Positions 1 to 12,349 of a stretch of 64,000 nt of DNA are shown here, in pieces. Within the stretch, counting starts at the first letter, position 1. Each line of letters starts with the position of its first letter. The stretch spans positions 47,419,001 through 47,483,000 of the forward strand of contig JAYGXS010000004.1 in the NCBI GenBank assembly GCA_036362985.1, written 5' to 3'. Source of the stretch: Ligula intestinalis. Lineage: Eukaryota > Platyhelminthes > Cestoda > Diphyllobothriidea > Diphyllobothriidae. The notes beneath the pieces are model-generated. The model was not told the origin of the DNA and made no database searches. It worked only from the letters and a program-made list of their open reading frames with translations. Position numbers and translations under genes: made by a program.

Positions 1-3000
1 CTATCAGGGTTATAAATGCAATAACAGAGGCGTGTTGGCAATGTTGGCAAAACGTGACCAGGGTTGGAGGGGATGTTTTTGTCTAGCTAAGGTTGTCGTG
101 ACTAGCTCGCGTCAAAGCAAACTTTGCCAAAGCTCAGGCCGCTATTTTCGATTTCTGGGAACAGCCAATCACAGATACCGCAAACGCTGGCCCCTGGCCC
201 GGCAACGAATAACCCGCCTGCACGCGTAGGCCAACGCAGTCTGTCTGCCCAACAACCTTCAAGGCTGACCCAGACAATGATCGCTCTTGCTGGCCGCTGG
301 GATGCCAGCTGTTAAGCCCGCACTTAAGACTCGGCTAGCTTCTTAGCTGGTCGTGCGCTCCGAAGTCAAACTTCTTCCTGCTCATTCTCTGTTTCCCTGC
401 CTACAGAATAAAATATTCCTACTACCCTGGCCTTCACCGACTTCTTCCCTTTTAAGGAAGCATGGTGTTTAGATCACAGTTGCTAGGGTTTAACTCACTT
501 AACCCCTTGCGAGAAGGTGAATTCTAACCGTTCGCCCCTACACCTCACTGGCTTCGGCCTGCGCGATTTTCAGTGTCCGAGGGGTTTGGGTTTACTTTCG
601 AGTTCTTTTGTTGGTGGCACAAAAAGTCGGCCAGTCAGAAATGAAGGCCTGGATAGGCACTACAATGGGCGTCAGCACTGAATGAATCTTCTTTCTTGTG
701 GTCGAAAGGGTGTGGAGACCGACACGGCCTGAGAGTGAGTCATGTTACTGCACACAAAGTTGAAACCTACTTTCCACGTAGGGGCCGTCCTCTGGGTGCT
801 CGCGAACGCGAAGATTTGTGCGCACGCACGACGCTGCCAGTAGGTCTCGAACTTGCTCGTTGTAAATTTCGTAGAAGCTAGTTGATAGAAAGGAACAGAG
901 AGGAGGTTTAACATTTCAGCTAAGGGGAAGCATATGCAAGTGAACGCAAAAATAAAATTGGCACAGAAACGGGATCCAATTAGAACAATAATGAAATGCG
1001 TGCCGTTATTACGCTTCTATCAGTTCGGACCAGCATGCTGGTCGCTATATTGCAGGGACTGAACGTACTGTTATGCGGTGTCCGGACAAAATTCTTTGGC
1101 CTTCGGGACAACCTATAGTTAGCAGATGCCTTCTGAAAGATCATGGTAAGCAGGACTTGCGATAGTATGCCTACAATAGTGTGGCCAGTAAACTCTTTAT
1201 ATTACTACTGGAAAACTGGTTAAACTGCGCTTTCACTTTATTATTAATTTATTGAAGCAGTCTTAACTTGCATAATGTCGGTAGGCACAATGAAACGTTC
1301 ATTTCCTTGCCACTTAAACGTCTGTTGATAACACCGTATCGATGGGAACTTTCACAGTTACTATCCAGTTCTTCTGATGGGTAAAATAGCTTTGTGAGAA
1401 CATTTTGCTGATTTTCTCAATTAAGTTTATGTGCTCGAACCTTTTTGCATGCTTAAAGTATCGACAGACAAGAGTGTGATGAAAGTCTCCAAGTTCATGC
1501 CTCAGTCGTAAGCTCCGATAAACATAAACAATTGTTGATTCGGATAACAGCAACAATCTTAACAGCAAACTGAACATTATGAAATAAATACTTTAGCCAA
1601 AGACGTATTTATCAACTGGGAGTTCAGTCAACCTTGAGTATAGCGTTAACGAACCTCAACAACCGGTGTATTCCCCGTTGTTATCGGTCCCAGGTTCCGG
1701 ATCAGTTTACAGATTACCGATCTCTAGTTACATAAAACAGAAGGACTTCCTGGAATAGGTGCAACGCCGGACAATGCAGATAATTGAAGGTCTATAGCAT
1801 CTAGCATACCAGGAGGGCTTAAATGCGCTTTACTAATTCCCTCTATTTTATAGGCAACTAAGCTGCAGCTTGCTCTGGCCGTTCCAGGTTGTGCGTGGCG
1901 ATAATTGTTCATTGAGACCGGAGGACCTATATAGGTTTCCACGCACAAACCCAATAATCCCTATAAATTGACAAGCGAACGCACACGGTGAGACCGTGGG
2001 AAATTTTTCTTCATCCAATGGGGTAGTCCGACCCTGGAGCTACCTACCAGGTGAGATGATGACAGCTGAAACTATTTATATGTTTAAGCGAAAACTTGCT
2101 CACCTAATTTTCGGCAAAGATTGTCTTTTACAACCTGACTGCTCACTGCCAGCTCTGTAAAACATTTTTTAGCCACAGTGTTTTCGTACTGAGTTACAAT
2201 CAACAGAAGGAACTATTTTTTTACTAATGTCGTATCGTGCATCTGCGGCATTCTAAGTGTTTGCAACTTTGTTTTGAGTGTAAGTAATCAAAATTATTGT
2301 GCATAAATAGGGTAATCAAGGACTCTGTCTGTAACGCTTAAAATGTAAACACAAAATTGACGTTTGCCTTACACGTTTATGTTCAGGATAGTGAGCAGTT
2401 TGAATGAGAAATATTTTTTTTCATTTGGAAATAGCGCAGGTCTTAATCAGCAACCAAAGATTCTTGCAAAAGAAGGGAAGCCGGCTCCGTGCTCAACGCT
2501 TATGTTTCACTTGTAAGCAATTCACATTAGAGCCCTTATCCGAAAAGCGCAACTCATCAGTTTGGAGATAACGATTTAGATAACCTGTCCAGTTCCCCCC
2601 TACCCTAGTGAGCAATGCTTTCCTGGTGAGAAGTGCTTCAGAGGCTATAAAATATAACGGAATTATGCAAGACAGTAGACGGATTGCTCCTAGGCAGTTA
2701 TTGCGCGACAAAATAAGGCGGACTTCCGGTTGCCTGCCACAAGAAATGTGCTAATGCGTGGACGACGATGGCATTATAGTTCCCAACACATTAGAATGCG
2801 ACCTTGGTTGGCTTAATCAAACGATGCTGTTGCTCTAGTTCCTGTTAACTCATGAAACTGAGGAATAACGACGGTGCACAGTGTTGTGAGCAATCACGTG
2901 ACTTTATGCATTTGAATACGTCTTGTCTGGAGAGTTATGTTATCCGCATGGATAATAAACAAAGAAGCTAGGAGAAACCGATTATTGCTTAAATAAAGAC

Positions 3001-3600
3001 CCAAATAAAACACTGGGTTATCCTTTCTAGAGCACGGTGGTAAGCCGGTTGTCCGGTCCATTTGGTCTCCAGCTGTTCAACTGTTGATGGTTCTAGAATT
3101 GTTATTGATTCGAAATGGTCCAGGGGAAAGGACCTGCTGCGAGTTAGGAAGCTGGCGATCTCAGTTCTGGTTCTACGCACTTAAGACACAACCAATTCAT
3201 TTCGTTGAAATTTCAGGATGATTTGGAAGGGAAGAATAATTCACCGGCAAATTTTCATGATTTCGACTTCATTCAGGGATTCCGGGAGTTAGCGAAAACA
3301 GGTTTGAAATCAGGGAGTTAATAGATTCCCCTTGCGATTTTTCCATTTTACTCTTGACGACCTTGTTAGGATTAATGTCCACAAGAGAATGGATAATGTT
3401 CCAATGCAGGCAAACACTTAAATCAACAGACCTACGGGGCTACCACCCTGAGTTGATTCACATTTTAGGTATAGTTGCCCCTCAGATAATTCTGATATGG
3501 TAAGCAAACTGCTCAAGCAAAATCTTCTAAGCAAGCAATCTGGAATCAATCAGATGACTAGTAAACATATTTAATTAGTTGGGGAGGTTTTGGCTGATTT
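1..3600. other. Gene-free stretch, mostly unrecognised
   Basis: I see no exon with conserved protein motifs in this stretch. The open frames are short and unlike known families. The only repeat recognised is the arm at 401-496, listed separately. Confidence 0.5.
401..496 (+). repeat. Single arm of a dispersed foldback repeat
   Basis: The stretch from CTACAGAATAAA to GGTTTAACTC matches, with small changes, the right arm at 39627-39721 of the foldback repeat inside CTR9 intron 7. Shared blocks include TTCCTACTAC, CTGGCCT and CAGTTGCTA. Only one arm is evident here, so this is probably a partial copy. Confidence 0.6.
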
Positions 3601-3634
3601 GCATAAGTTATTCGGCCCACTTTTGAATAACTCA

Positions 3635-3735
3635 GCCGCATCGGTGGGATTCGAATCCACGCCAGTAAGGCAAAGACTTTAGAAAAGCCAACGCTCTAGC
3701 CGAAAAATCCTGGTTGCGTAGTCGATATGCTGTTC
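3635..3735 (-). repeat. tRNA-derived SINE head
   Basis: On the minus strand this reads as a degenerate tRNA: an A-box-like GGCTAGAGCG, then the block TTGGCTTTTCTAAAG, then a clean B box in GGATTCGAATCCC. It shares the block GTTGGCTnnnCTAAAG with the plus-strand copy at 3806, so both belong to one family. It does not fold into a complete cloverleaf, so I call it a SINE head and not a tRNA gene. Confidence 0.6.
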
Positions 3736-3805
3736 CAGCATGGATGGATTCCATATGTTGCAGTAGGGTGGGCGGGTAAATTTGCACAAGTCTGCTTCAA
3801 ATTGC

Positions 3806-3900
3806 GGCCCTCGTAGCTCAGTTAGTTAGAACGTTGGCTGCACTAAAGCCATTTCCTTGCTAGTGTGGGTTCATATCTCATCGAGGCCCCTGAATTTTTC
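3806..3900 (+). repeat. tRNA-derived SINE head
   Basis: It has an A box (GTAGCTCAGTTAG), an anticodon-arm-like hairpin GGCT/AGCC and a B box (GGGTTCATATCTC), followed by CGAGGCC, which can pair with the 5' GGCCCTCG. It lies about 170 bases from the minus-strand copy at 3635. Damaged stems argue against a functional tRNA. Pol III transcription is only inferred from the boxes. Confidence 0.6.
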
Positions 3901-4589
3901 ACAAATGGGTCGCACTTGTTACCGATGCGACAAATGCCAACATCTATATACGCACAGCTCAACGGTGAACATCACCTTGCTTTCTACGGTAACTAGCACT
4001 ATCAACCTGACATACCTATTTGTGGAAATGTATTATAAGGATAAGAGTGAAATATATAAAACATTGCCGACACTGGCAGTGGTTTAATGAGGAAGTTTTT
4101 CACGCGAGCACCACATGCAGTATTTCAGATCATCTGTGCGCCTTCGTCTCATCTAGCCTGGTAATTGAAATATCTTCTGCAGTCTGCTCTGCCCTTTTGT
4201 GAAATCCGAGCCTTGCGGATAGCGATAACCGAAATTAGAAAGGCAGCTTGTCAAGCGTCTCTTCTGCCCGTCTGATCGGAAAGTTATTGTGGAGTGGGCA
4301 TTAACCAAGCCGACTGCAGTATAAAACCTGCCCATCTAGTATGCCCTAGAACTTCTATCTGGAGTACTCGCAGGCAGTCACACAACTGCCATAGCACGGT
4401 TAGTAAACTAGAAGCAGCCCTCGTGACCTTCTTAGCGTTTGTCGGCATTTCGTCTGCTCCGCTTCTGGCCAACATGTAACTCTAGACTGGAATTTCAGAA
4501 CATATTCCGTATTATAAATAGTCGGTGAACGCCTCTTCCGCATAAATTAATTTATCGCTACTGACTGCAGCCAACGGAGGAAGCCAGCG

Positions 4590-4660
4590 CGTAGCTTACT
4601 GGCAGAGCGCGTGATTGAAACTTAAATGACCTAAGGCTCTGGGTTCAAACTCCATGTTAT
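4590..4660 (+). repeat. tRNA-derived SINE head
   Basis: An A box (GTAGCTTACTGGCAGAGCGC) and a B box (GGGTTCAAACTCC) lie at tRNA-like spacing. The arrangement is like the two copies near 3.7 kb, though the middle differs. No intact acceptor stem is seen. Confidence 0.5.
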
Positions 4661-4699
4661 TTAAACTGGAGGCTGGGAGGTTTCTGGTTAACTAAAGTG

Positions 4700-5880
4700 G
4701 CAATCTCAGTCAGATTTTATTATGTAGCTTTTGAATTCTGTCGGCTAATCAACCTCCCGATTAAAGGTCGGATGAAATGCAGCCGTAGGGTGCCTCCCAT
4801 CCCCCCTAATCACGGATTGCAAATTCAAAACCATGAAAAATTGCCGCTTTTCTTTACGAGGTTTGCGATGTTATAATATAAAAGCATTAGCAGTACGCAG
4901 CATATGAAAATGCACGTGAGCGTAACGGTTTGGCCTCTTAAAAACTAAAAAAAATTTTCCGCGGGTTAAAGTTAGGTACTGGGAAGAATTGAAAAGAACA
5001 ACCCTAATGGATTAAGGTGCAATGGCCAAATCTTTGGCCTTCGTGATAAAAATTCCAAACTTTCCGTGAGTCGCCATTGAGACGGTGGTTAGCCTCTACT
5101 TTCTTAAGCTTTTCCTCTTATAGACAAACTTAAGGGACAAACACTAGGTCTTCGACGATAAATGATGACAGGTTAGGAGCAAATGGAAAGCTTATAAGGG
5201 CTCGACTGGAAGAAGTCTGATATCAGTTTTCTGTTTATTTTTCTTCGCTTGATCTTACGCAGAGGTTCTTTTTTTACCTACACTCAGAATACAAAAAACA
5301 GGATAATTTTGGATTTCAGGGAGTGCTTGCGGGTGGAAATAACGTGATAAGAATCAAAAGCACTCTTACGAAAAAACGAATGGTGTGCTAAACACTTTGT
5401 GTTCCTCTACTTTATATTTGCGTCTTCTCATTTTCTTAACAGGCATTGGAAAGTAGAAACTGCACCGTATATACTGAATGAAAAATCTGACGGTGCTTTC
5501 TTGTTACAGAAGGCAACAGAAAATTTTAAACCACCAAATAGCCGAAGAAAGGGAATTATTGGCTCTATTTTTCTTCAGTGAGTCAATTTCAACCCATAAG
5601 TCTTAACAGTGTGCATTAGACTTTCTGGCAACATGACACCCAAGCGACCGACAAACTATTCCATTGCTTACTGGCTTATTGCCGAAGCCAGTTGTCAGAA
5701 GATAAATAAAGTGACCAAGTGGAAACTGGACTTTTTGTTCAAGTATTTCGTTCGTGTGTGTGTGTTTTGCGCGCAACTTATTAGTGAGTACAAATTGCGC
5801 CAAAGTAGCGTTGAGCTCGAATGAATGAAAAGGTTCGCGTTCCAGGTATGGATGAGGAAGAAGACTTGTCGAGCACCGGA
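4700..5880. other. No gene seen
   Basis: AT-rich sequence with no recognisable exon, RNA or repeat, apart from the approach to the Penelope-like element that lies rightwards on the minus strand. Confidence 0.4.
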
Positions 5881-5894
5881 TCAACTTGTTTATT

Positions 5895-5945
5895 GTCCTA
5901 AGCTTTCGAACTCTTACAGGGGTTCATCTTCAGAGATAAGAAGCA
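5895..5945 (-). other. Hammerhead-like motif downstream of Penelope-like element
   Basis: On the minus strand CTGAAGA (5927-5933) is followed by a weak hairpin (GAAC...GTTC) and TTCGAAA, the order of the hammerhead core (CUGANGA, stem II, GAAA). It sits about 170 bases beyond the last coding remnant of the Penelope-like element, where that group is known to carry hammerhead motifs in its terminal repeats. Helix I pairing is not evident, so this is probably a decayed or non-catalytic version. Confidence 0.4.
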
Positions 5946-6108
5946 GCAACCAAAAGGAGGGTAATTATAGTGGCCAAAGGCCAATCAAATGTCAGCGGTC
6001 GTCAAGGAAAAGGACACATCGACCAGAAGGATGGAGGTCGGGGTGAGGGGGGGCAATAAAAGTGGTAAACGCTAATAAACTGTCAGTGAAGGCGGCTGTC
6101 GTTCGGGA

Positions 6109-8215
6109 TCATGAGCAGTAATTAGTGTAACGCCTTGTCCCCAGGGTAGAGGGTCCCGGTGATCCAGCCTCCTCTTCTGGCCGGTTCTTAGCGGGTTCCC
6201 GTTCGTTTTCAATTCTGACATTAGGCTGGGCCTTTTTTCGTCCTTCGCTTACATAATGGCACAAAACTTTGTAGGCCGCGGGGAGGTCTAGATGTCTGTT
6301 AACAGAGTTGGCATCTGAATACCATGCCTCAAGTGTCTGCCTTATGGTTTTTGAGTTTACTCGGCCTATGATAGCTGCTCCTTGAATGTCGAAGTTGCGG
6401 CCAGTTTCCTCAATGTGTGCTGCAAGCTGCGAGTTAGGGGCTAGTTTCTGAGCCGCCCGTTTGTGTTCGCGTAGGTGGGTCTGCAATTTTGACCTGTTTC
6501 TCCCACATAATTACAGTCCCCGTCATTGCAACGTATCTTATAGACAACTGCAGAGGTTTCGGTAGAAAGCAGTCTGTCTTTGGGTCGCATCACACGCCGG
6601 CGTATTGCTGCCTCAGGTCGATGGGCTATGCCCACTCCAGCTGGCTGTAACAGTCGTGAGATTGCTTCAGAGACTCCTTTTATGTAGGGAATGGCCCTCC
6701 AGACGTCAGGTTGTTGTTGCATCGGCCGTCGTCTGTTAACTCGACGCCTGCTGCGTTTGATAAATGACATCGGGTATCCATTGGCTTGAAAGAGTTCATA
6801 AAGGTATTGTTGTTCAACTCTTCTGTCCGCAGGAGTGCTATAGTGGGTTTCAACTCTTTGAAAAGAGTATGAACGCAACTGCGTTTGTGACACATGGGGT
6901 GATATCTGTTGAAGCGTAAAACTTGGTTTGTGTCGGTAACCTTTCTGAATACTGTGGTTTGCAGTAGTCCAGTTGAACACCGTCGCACAAGGACATCCAG
7001 GAAGGGTAGTTGGTTGTTTCTCTCCGCTTCCATCGTGAATTGGATGTTTGGATCAACCGAGTTCAGTAAATCTTTGAGGTGCTCGATATCAGATGCTTTG
7101 ACCGACAAAATTTTCATCCACATAACGAGCCCAAAACTTCGGTTGATACTTGGTGAAGACCAAGCGTTCTATCCGTTGGAGGAACACTTCAGCAATCAGG
7201 CCTGATAGGGGAAGCCCATGGGAGTGCCTTTTATTCGCTCGTACATTTGCCTACCAAATGTGAAGTAGGTTTTAAGGCGATGTCGTAGAAGTTCGAGCAA
7301 ATGGTCACACTTCAGAGGTTTTTCGCTTTCGTCGTAGCGTTCATTTTGAAGTTATCCCATAACATCAATCGCTAGTTGTTGTGGGATAGAAGTGAAGAAT
7401 GAAACCACGTCAAAGGATACCATGGATTCATCCGGCTCCAACTTCAGATCTTTTATCCGTTCAAGGAACTGTTTGGCAGAAGCTAGGGTTGTTGCTGAAC
7501 CTACTGCCAAGAACTTTAGATGAGTAAACATCCACTTTGCCAAACCGTATGTAGGGGTGCCTCGAAGGAAGACGATTGGCCTAAGTGGAATGCTTTCTTT
7601 GTGGACTTTCGGTAGGCCATTAAATCGTGCTGGGGCCGTGTCAGTTGGTTTCATGGAAAACCAATCGGTAGGCCTGATTGCACCGTTTGCCTTGAGTTTC
7701 GCCAGGGTCTTGCTCATTTGGGTAAGTAAATGTTTCATTTAGCCGGCTGAACATGTCCTGTACGACGTTTTGTCGTCAAGTAGGCTCTGAGCTTTCGCTT
7801 GGTAGTCAGACTTGTTGAGCACTACTGTAGAACGACCTTTGTCAGCCGGCAGAATGACTATTTCTTCATCGGCCTTTAGACTTTTCAATGCTCTTTTTCC
7901 TTCTCGGCAAAGAGTTTCACACCTTTTGCGTTGCATAAGCAGCGATGATGTTTTATGGCGGATTAACTCTTTTGTGTCTTCTGAGGCTTTTGATGATTGA
8001 AGAGCTGATTCAAGGGCGGCGATGAATTCAGCTGGTGAAGCGTCTTCTGTGTTGAAAGTTGCTCCACGCTGTAGGACTGAAATTTGTGTGGCGGTGAGGG
8101 TTTTGGACGAAAGGTTGTGGACCAGGTCTGAGTTCTTATTGTCAGCTGGTGTCAACCTATTAAATTTCCGCTCTAAAACCTCCCTTTTCTGGGCCTGCGT
8201 TGATCTACTTTTCAA
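6109..8215 (-). mobile_element. Penelope-like retroelement (RT + GIY-YIG), decayed
   Basis: Read on the minus strand, the pieces run in the order of a Penelope-like protein. An N-terminal part (8215-7739) contains VILPADKG. The reverse-transcriptase core (7738-7100) contains GLPKVHK, PLRPIV, FDVVSFFTSIP and GTPMGFPLS. A GIY-YIG endonuclease (6620-6480) contains VVYKIRC and YVGETG. A C-terminal tail reaches 6109. The catalytic YVDD box reads YVDE (7113-7124). Stops and frame changes separate the pieces (for example at 7739 and near 7350), so no single product can be made. Penelope elements copy themselves by target-primed reverse transcription; this copy should be inactive. There is no host gene within 3 kb. 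Confidence 0.93.
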
Positions 8216-8341
8216 CGCATGTCATAACAGACTTATAAGAAGGATCCACTGTTATTGCTGAGAGAGGAGGTAGTGAATCTCATTGGGCTGCACTGTGGAT
8301 GCACTGTAGCGAAACTAGAAGCAGAGAAGAAGACGACTCGA

Positions 8342-8500
8342 TCACTGGGACAATACTTTTATTCGGCAGAATGAGACACGACTCATGTTTATTGGGCTCC
8401 GCAGAGTCCACACAATCCAAAAAAATAAATGCTGCGATGTGCTGGCATGCATCAGCGTAGGCTTCATGTCAGCCATTGCGCCCAAAGCTAACACCGGATC
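8342..8500 (-). repeat. Possible LINE 3' end
   Basis: The minus strand ends in two AATAAA hexamers. It begins with a 20-base block around GCTGACATGAAGCCTAC that resembles the 3' end of the CR1-like LINE at 14.18 kb (GCTGATGTTAAGCCTAC). The similarity is short, so the call is weak. Confidence 0.3.
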
Positions 8501-8599
8501 GATGACAGACTCGGAGAACCAACTGACGGAAGCGAGTGAGTTGACTGGCGAATCCAGCTCCACGACACTGCAGTCCACTTTCTCACTATTCTACACGCG

Positions 8600-11500
8600 A
8601 CACTGATTCGTGTGCGACAAGCGCAGACAGACTGTTTTACTGCGCCTGAACCCGTCACCCGTCGTCCTAGTACTGTTTTGCCGCGGGGCTCATGTTAAAA
8701 GGGGAGGGGAGGGAATAGGTTAGACACCTTGTAAGTCTGTTATCCCTATAAAATATATAATTTGCCCGCAAATCAGCATCCTGCGCTCACCACATTGTGG
8801 AGCACACGCATCCACGATAGTCTAAATGTCTATGTCAGTCCCCCATCTACGGATACTGTCGGCTCTATCTCTTTGCACACGTCGACTATTTGCCTCACGT
8901 AGATTTGTCATCATTTGACAGACATGTCCAACCCATAGCCTCCGATAGTATCATTGCAAACTAAAGTTGACAGCATGGCATGGCCGTGGTGGGAAGCGAT
9001 GTTTTTTTCAGCCACAGATGTTATCCGACAGATCTTCAATCAGACAGGAAGAACTGCCGCACAACCAGGCCAGAATAGGACAGCGGTCCAATGATCCCCG
9101 TAGGCAGTCGAAGAATATTTCTTGTTCAATCGACTTGCAGGCTTTTGGTCACTGTAAGACGGCTCACAAAAGGGCGTTGATTGCCCGCCATCCGCTAATG
9201 CCTTGAGTATTGCAAGTCTAAAGGAGTTCTAACGTTCTAACTGCACTGTTTATGGCAGATAAAAAATGTACATTGTGCAAAAAGGATGATCCAGCAGCAT
9301 TTAATATGACGAAAACTATCTTAGATATTAACATTGTGATTGCGTAAAAGTATAATGACTTATTTGTCTGTGCTGTCGTTTTTATTCCTAACGATGAACG
9401 CCAGAAAGAGTTCGAAAACGCCGATGAATAGTTGAAAAGATTTGACAATTCAACTGCCTTCTACTTCCCTACGTACTCATCCATGCCGAAGTAATGCTGA
9501 TTTAATTTATAAACGTCCCCAAGAGACGGTATTTATTTCACTAAGTCTAGTTGGACGTCCCACTATGCCAGAAGTAGAATGACTGAACAGGAAGATAGTA
9601 ACATTATGACCTGAGGCATTATTTGACCGCAGACTATTTTTTTAGAAATATGCCTTAGTAATGGGACGGTTCCGATGCAAAAGTTGTTTCTCTATAGCAT
9701 AATGGATTGACGCTCTTCAGGGCAACACACTCTATCAAATTTTGGTTTTATTTTTCCATACTATACAGCGACAAAATTTCACAATTTGACACAAAAAATT
9801 TTGATAGCAGTCACTCGATAGAAATATGATACTATGAACACAAGATAAGGCCACAAATACCCTGTCTGTGTTGGCCTCACATAATTTAACCTGCTTCCAT
9901 AAGGTTCTTTTACATTTAGATTCAATCAAAATTGAAAATGATTTTTCAAGTTGCCTTTTCATTATTGTGAAACATGTGGCTCCGTTATTCGCCGCAAGAA
10001 AATCTTCAAAGTTATCATTTATAATTGTTTTAAGATGAAATATAACGCTAAACAATCAGACCAGAGAAGGAAAAGAAGCTTCCAAGCTTTCAAATTCGTT
10101 CTTCACTTTGAATATACAGAATTTCTTTAGTCAACCGAAATTTTAAATTTTATAAAAGGGTATTTATGTTAAAAGTGCATAAAAAGAACCCGGAAAACAT
10201 CAACTTTTGTCGGGCAGAGCGAGTTAAAAGATCTACGGACCGAGGATATCTGTAGGTTCCGTGCACTTAACAAACATTTCAGCTGGCAAACCCGAAACAG
10301 CCAATTAATAATGCATTGGTCTACTTGGGCGTCAACTTTTATTGATACGTTGGTGAAAGAGTTGCTTTGAATTTAATTTTCTTCCAAGCAAGCGTACTGC
10401 TAAGCAGACGAAAGTTGTATTAAGATACCTGAACGCATTAATCTATTTTATTTTTCCTAGTAGAAAAGTGATGTGGCGTTTCCTTTGCAGTGTTAAGTTC
10501 AATTAAAAAGAAGACAAGCTTATGTTGATCTTTTCAAATTGTTCTTCTATAGATAAAAGAATGGACGGAAATACTAGACTTATCAAACTTTTCCGAACTC
10601 TTTCAGGCATTTAATAAAAAGTGCTTATTTAATATCTAAGAGCGCCCGCAGTTATTATGATGATTGACTGTACAAATTGGAACAGGGCTTTTCAATTTAC
10701 TTTGACTTATACCATTTTTGACTTTAAATTGCTTCTTTAATCGGTTATTTATTTTAAAAAATATCCACTTGTGAGTATCGACATTTAAAGATGATTTTAT
10801 CTCAATCAAGCCAAAAACATGCAATGGCTAATATTTTGGTTAGTCGTGACTTAAATGACAAAAGGCGTTATTAAAGGCAATTTTATATCTAAAAGCCGTC
10901 ATTTATTTTAGCTCATAAGGCAATTGCTGATTTTGAAAATGAACGAGGTTTGGATTAAATTTTCCAGTTTTCAAAAGTTGCGATATTTTACATGCTGTTC
11001 TATCATGAGCATGTACGCGATATGTCTACAAAAACATATTTTGAAAATCGGAAGAAAACTAAGAGCCATGAAAGAATTGTGCGTCATTTTTTTCATATTG
11101 CGACATTATTTAAAAGTAGAATAGCAAGAGTATAAAATTTAAACTTTTAATAAAAAATAAACTCGCCTGATGTCGAGATCGATATTCTTTTCCTGTTTTT
11201 CCAAGGTCTGCATAATTAAAGCCTGGAATGGTAAGGAGGCATTTTACAGAGTTGCTTTTGTTATTGAGAATAGTCAAATAATATGCGCTTTCGACATCTT
11301 AAAGGTTCGACACACTTGCGAGCTTTGGAGTGAATGGAACGTACTAATTTAAAAAGTGGCCTACAGAAAGGTTCAACTTGAGGAGTATCTGTGAGTGCAA
11401 GTGCCTAATAAATTTCTGGAAACTAATAAACCTTGAATCCAAAACAAAATAATTTCACTTTCTTATAATCCTTGTTTTTGAATTATATTTCAGGTGTAGG

Positions 11501-11700
11501 CTTTGCTATTTTCAAAAACGGAGTGATTCATTGCTGATTAGTACAATTGACTGCATTGTGGTATGTCATATTTTTCGTTGTTTTTATCTTTTAAGACTAT
11601 TTTCGTTATTTAAGGTGTGAATTGATCTGAAGTCACTTAACAGGCCTAATAGAATGTTACTACCTGTCATCGCATGTTGAATATAATTATTGTGGCCACT
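8600..11700. other. No confirmed gene; region downstream of kinesin exons
   Basis: This is where further minus-strand kinesin exons would be expected. I looked for EIYNE-, SSRSH- and DLAGSE-like motifs and saw none. The stretch is AT-rich, with only short unconvincing open frames. Confidence 0.4.
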
Positions 11701-11703
11701 TAC

Positions 11704-12348
11704 CTGACAACAACGCGGAACAAGTCCCGGGTACTCCTAAAAAGCGTCCAAGAAGAAGTTTTTATTTTTTTAATAATTATTTATGTGTATTCAAACAAAA
11801 AAATTAAATCATTTTAACTTAAGGCGCTAAGCTGAGCTGAGCTGTACATAAGTACTAATGAAAATTAGATTTGAAAATTAAAATGTATTAAGTGTCCAAG
11901 TGTATGCTTCAATTAACTTACCTTTGATCCAATTATGGTGAATGTTTTCCCCGTTCCTGTCATTCCATAAGCAAATATGCTGCAGTTGTAACCATCAAAA
12001 CAGTCCTTTACGGCGCACTCTCCAATTAATTTAAAAACCTTGTACAATTATGAAAATTTCAAAAGACGTACTGTTTCCTGTCCGTATGGTATCAGAGTGC
12101 TTGCTGTTGGGGCTGGAAAGATAAAATCAAATCCATATTTTCTGTCCCAGAGGAAAGCCTAAACACTGCTTTTGTATATTGGGGACCTACCCCTTTTTTC
12201 TTCCCGCTGCAAACTTTAACATAGTTTCCACGGATATTCAAGGCGTACTGTTCTTCCCTTTCACTTCAGTTATATGAAAATCAAACAACAACTAAACAAA
12301 CCTGGGTTGAAAAGGGCGGATACGTAGTGCCACCACAAGGTTGGCCAT
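11704..12348 (-). CDS. Kinesin motor protein, 5' exons (partial gene)
   Basis: Five minus-strand exons join in phase: 12302-12348, 12191-12263, 12072-12158, 11922-12038 and 11704-11736, about 119 residues. The start ATG at 12348 begins [13 protein letters not shown], matching the first strand of kinesin motors (VxVRVRPF). Exon 4 carries the ATP-binding P-loop ([14 protein letters not shown]) after DGYNCS, and exon 5 carries PGLVPR. All three are diagnostic of kinesins, which walk on microtubules using ATP. The introns are 38, 32, 33 and 185 bases with GT-AG ends, so this is not a processed copy. The remaining two thirds of the motor (switch I SSRSH, switch II DLAGSE) and the tail were not found to the left. 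They may lie past the window edge, after long introns, or be missing. The subfamily cannot be assigned from this part. Confidence 0.85.
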
Positions 12349-12349
12349 T

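Noticed and set aside
3806..3900. A functional tRNA gene
   Set aside because: A and B boxes are present, but the D stem and anticodon loop are damaged and the T stem is poor. A SINE head explains it better.
6909..7205. 98-residue plus-strand frame across the Penelope element
   Set aside because: It is the antisense shadow of the reverse transcriptase; the minus strand carries the conserved motifs.
10636..10824. Possible downstream kinesin exon on the minus strand
   Set aside because: The translated frame shows no kinesin motif, and no phase-compatible acceptor was evident.
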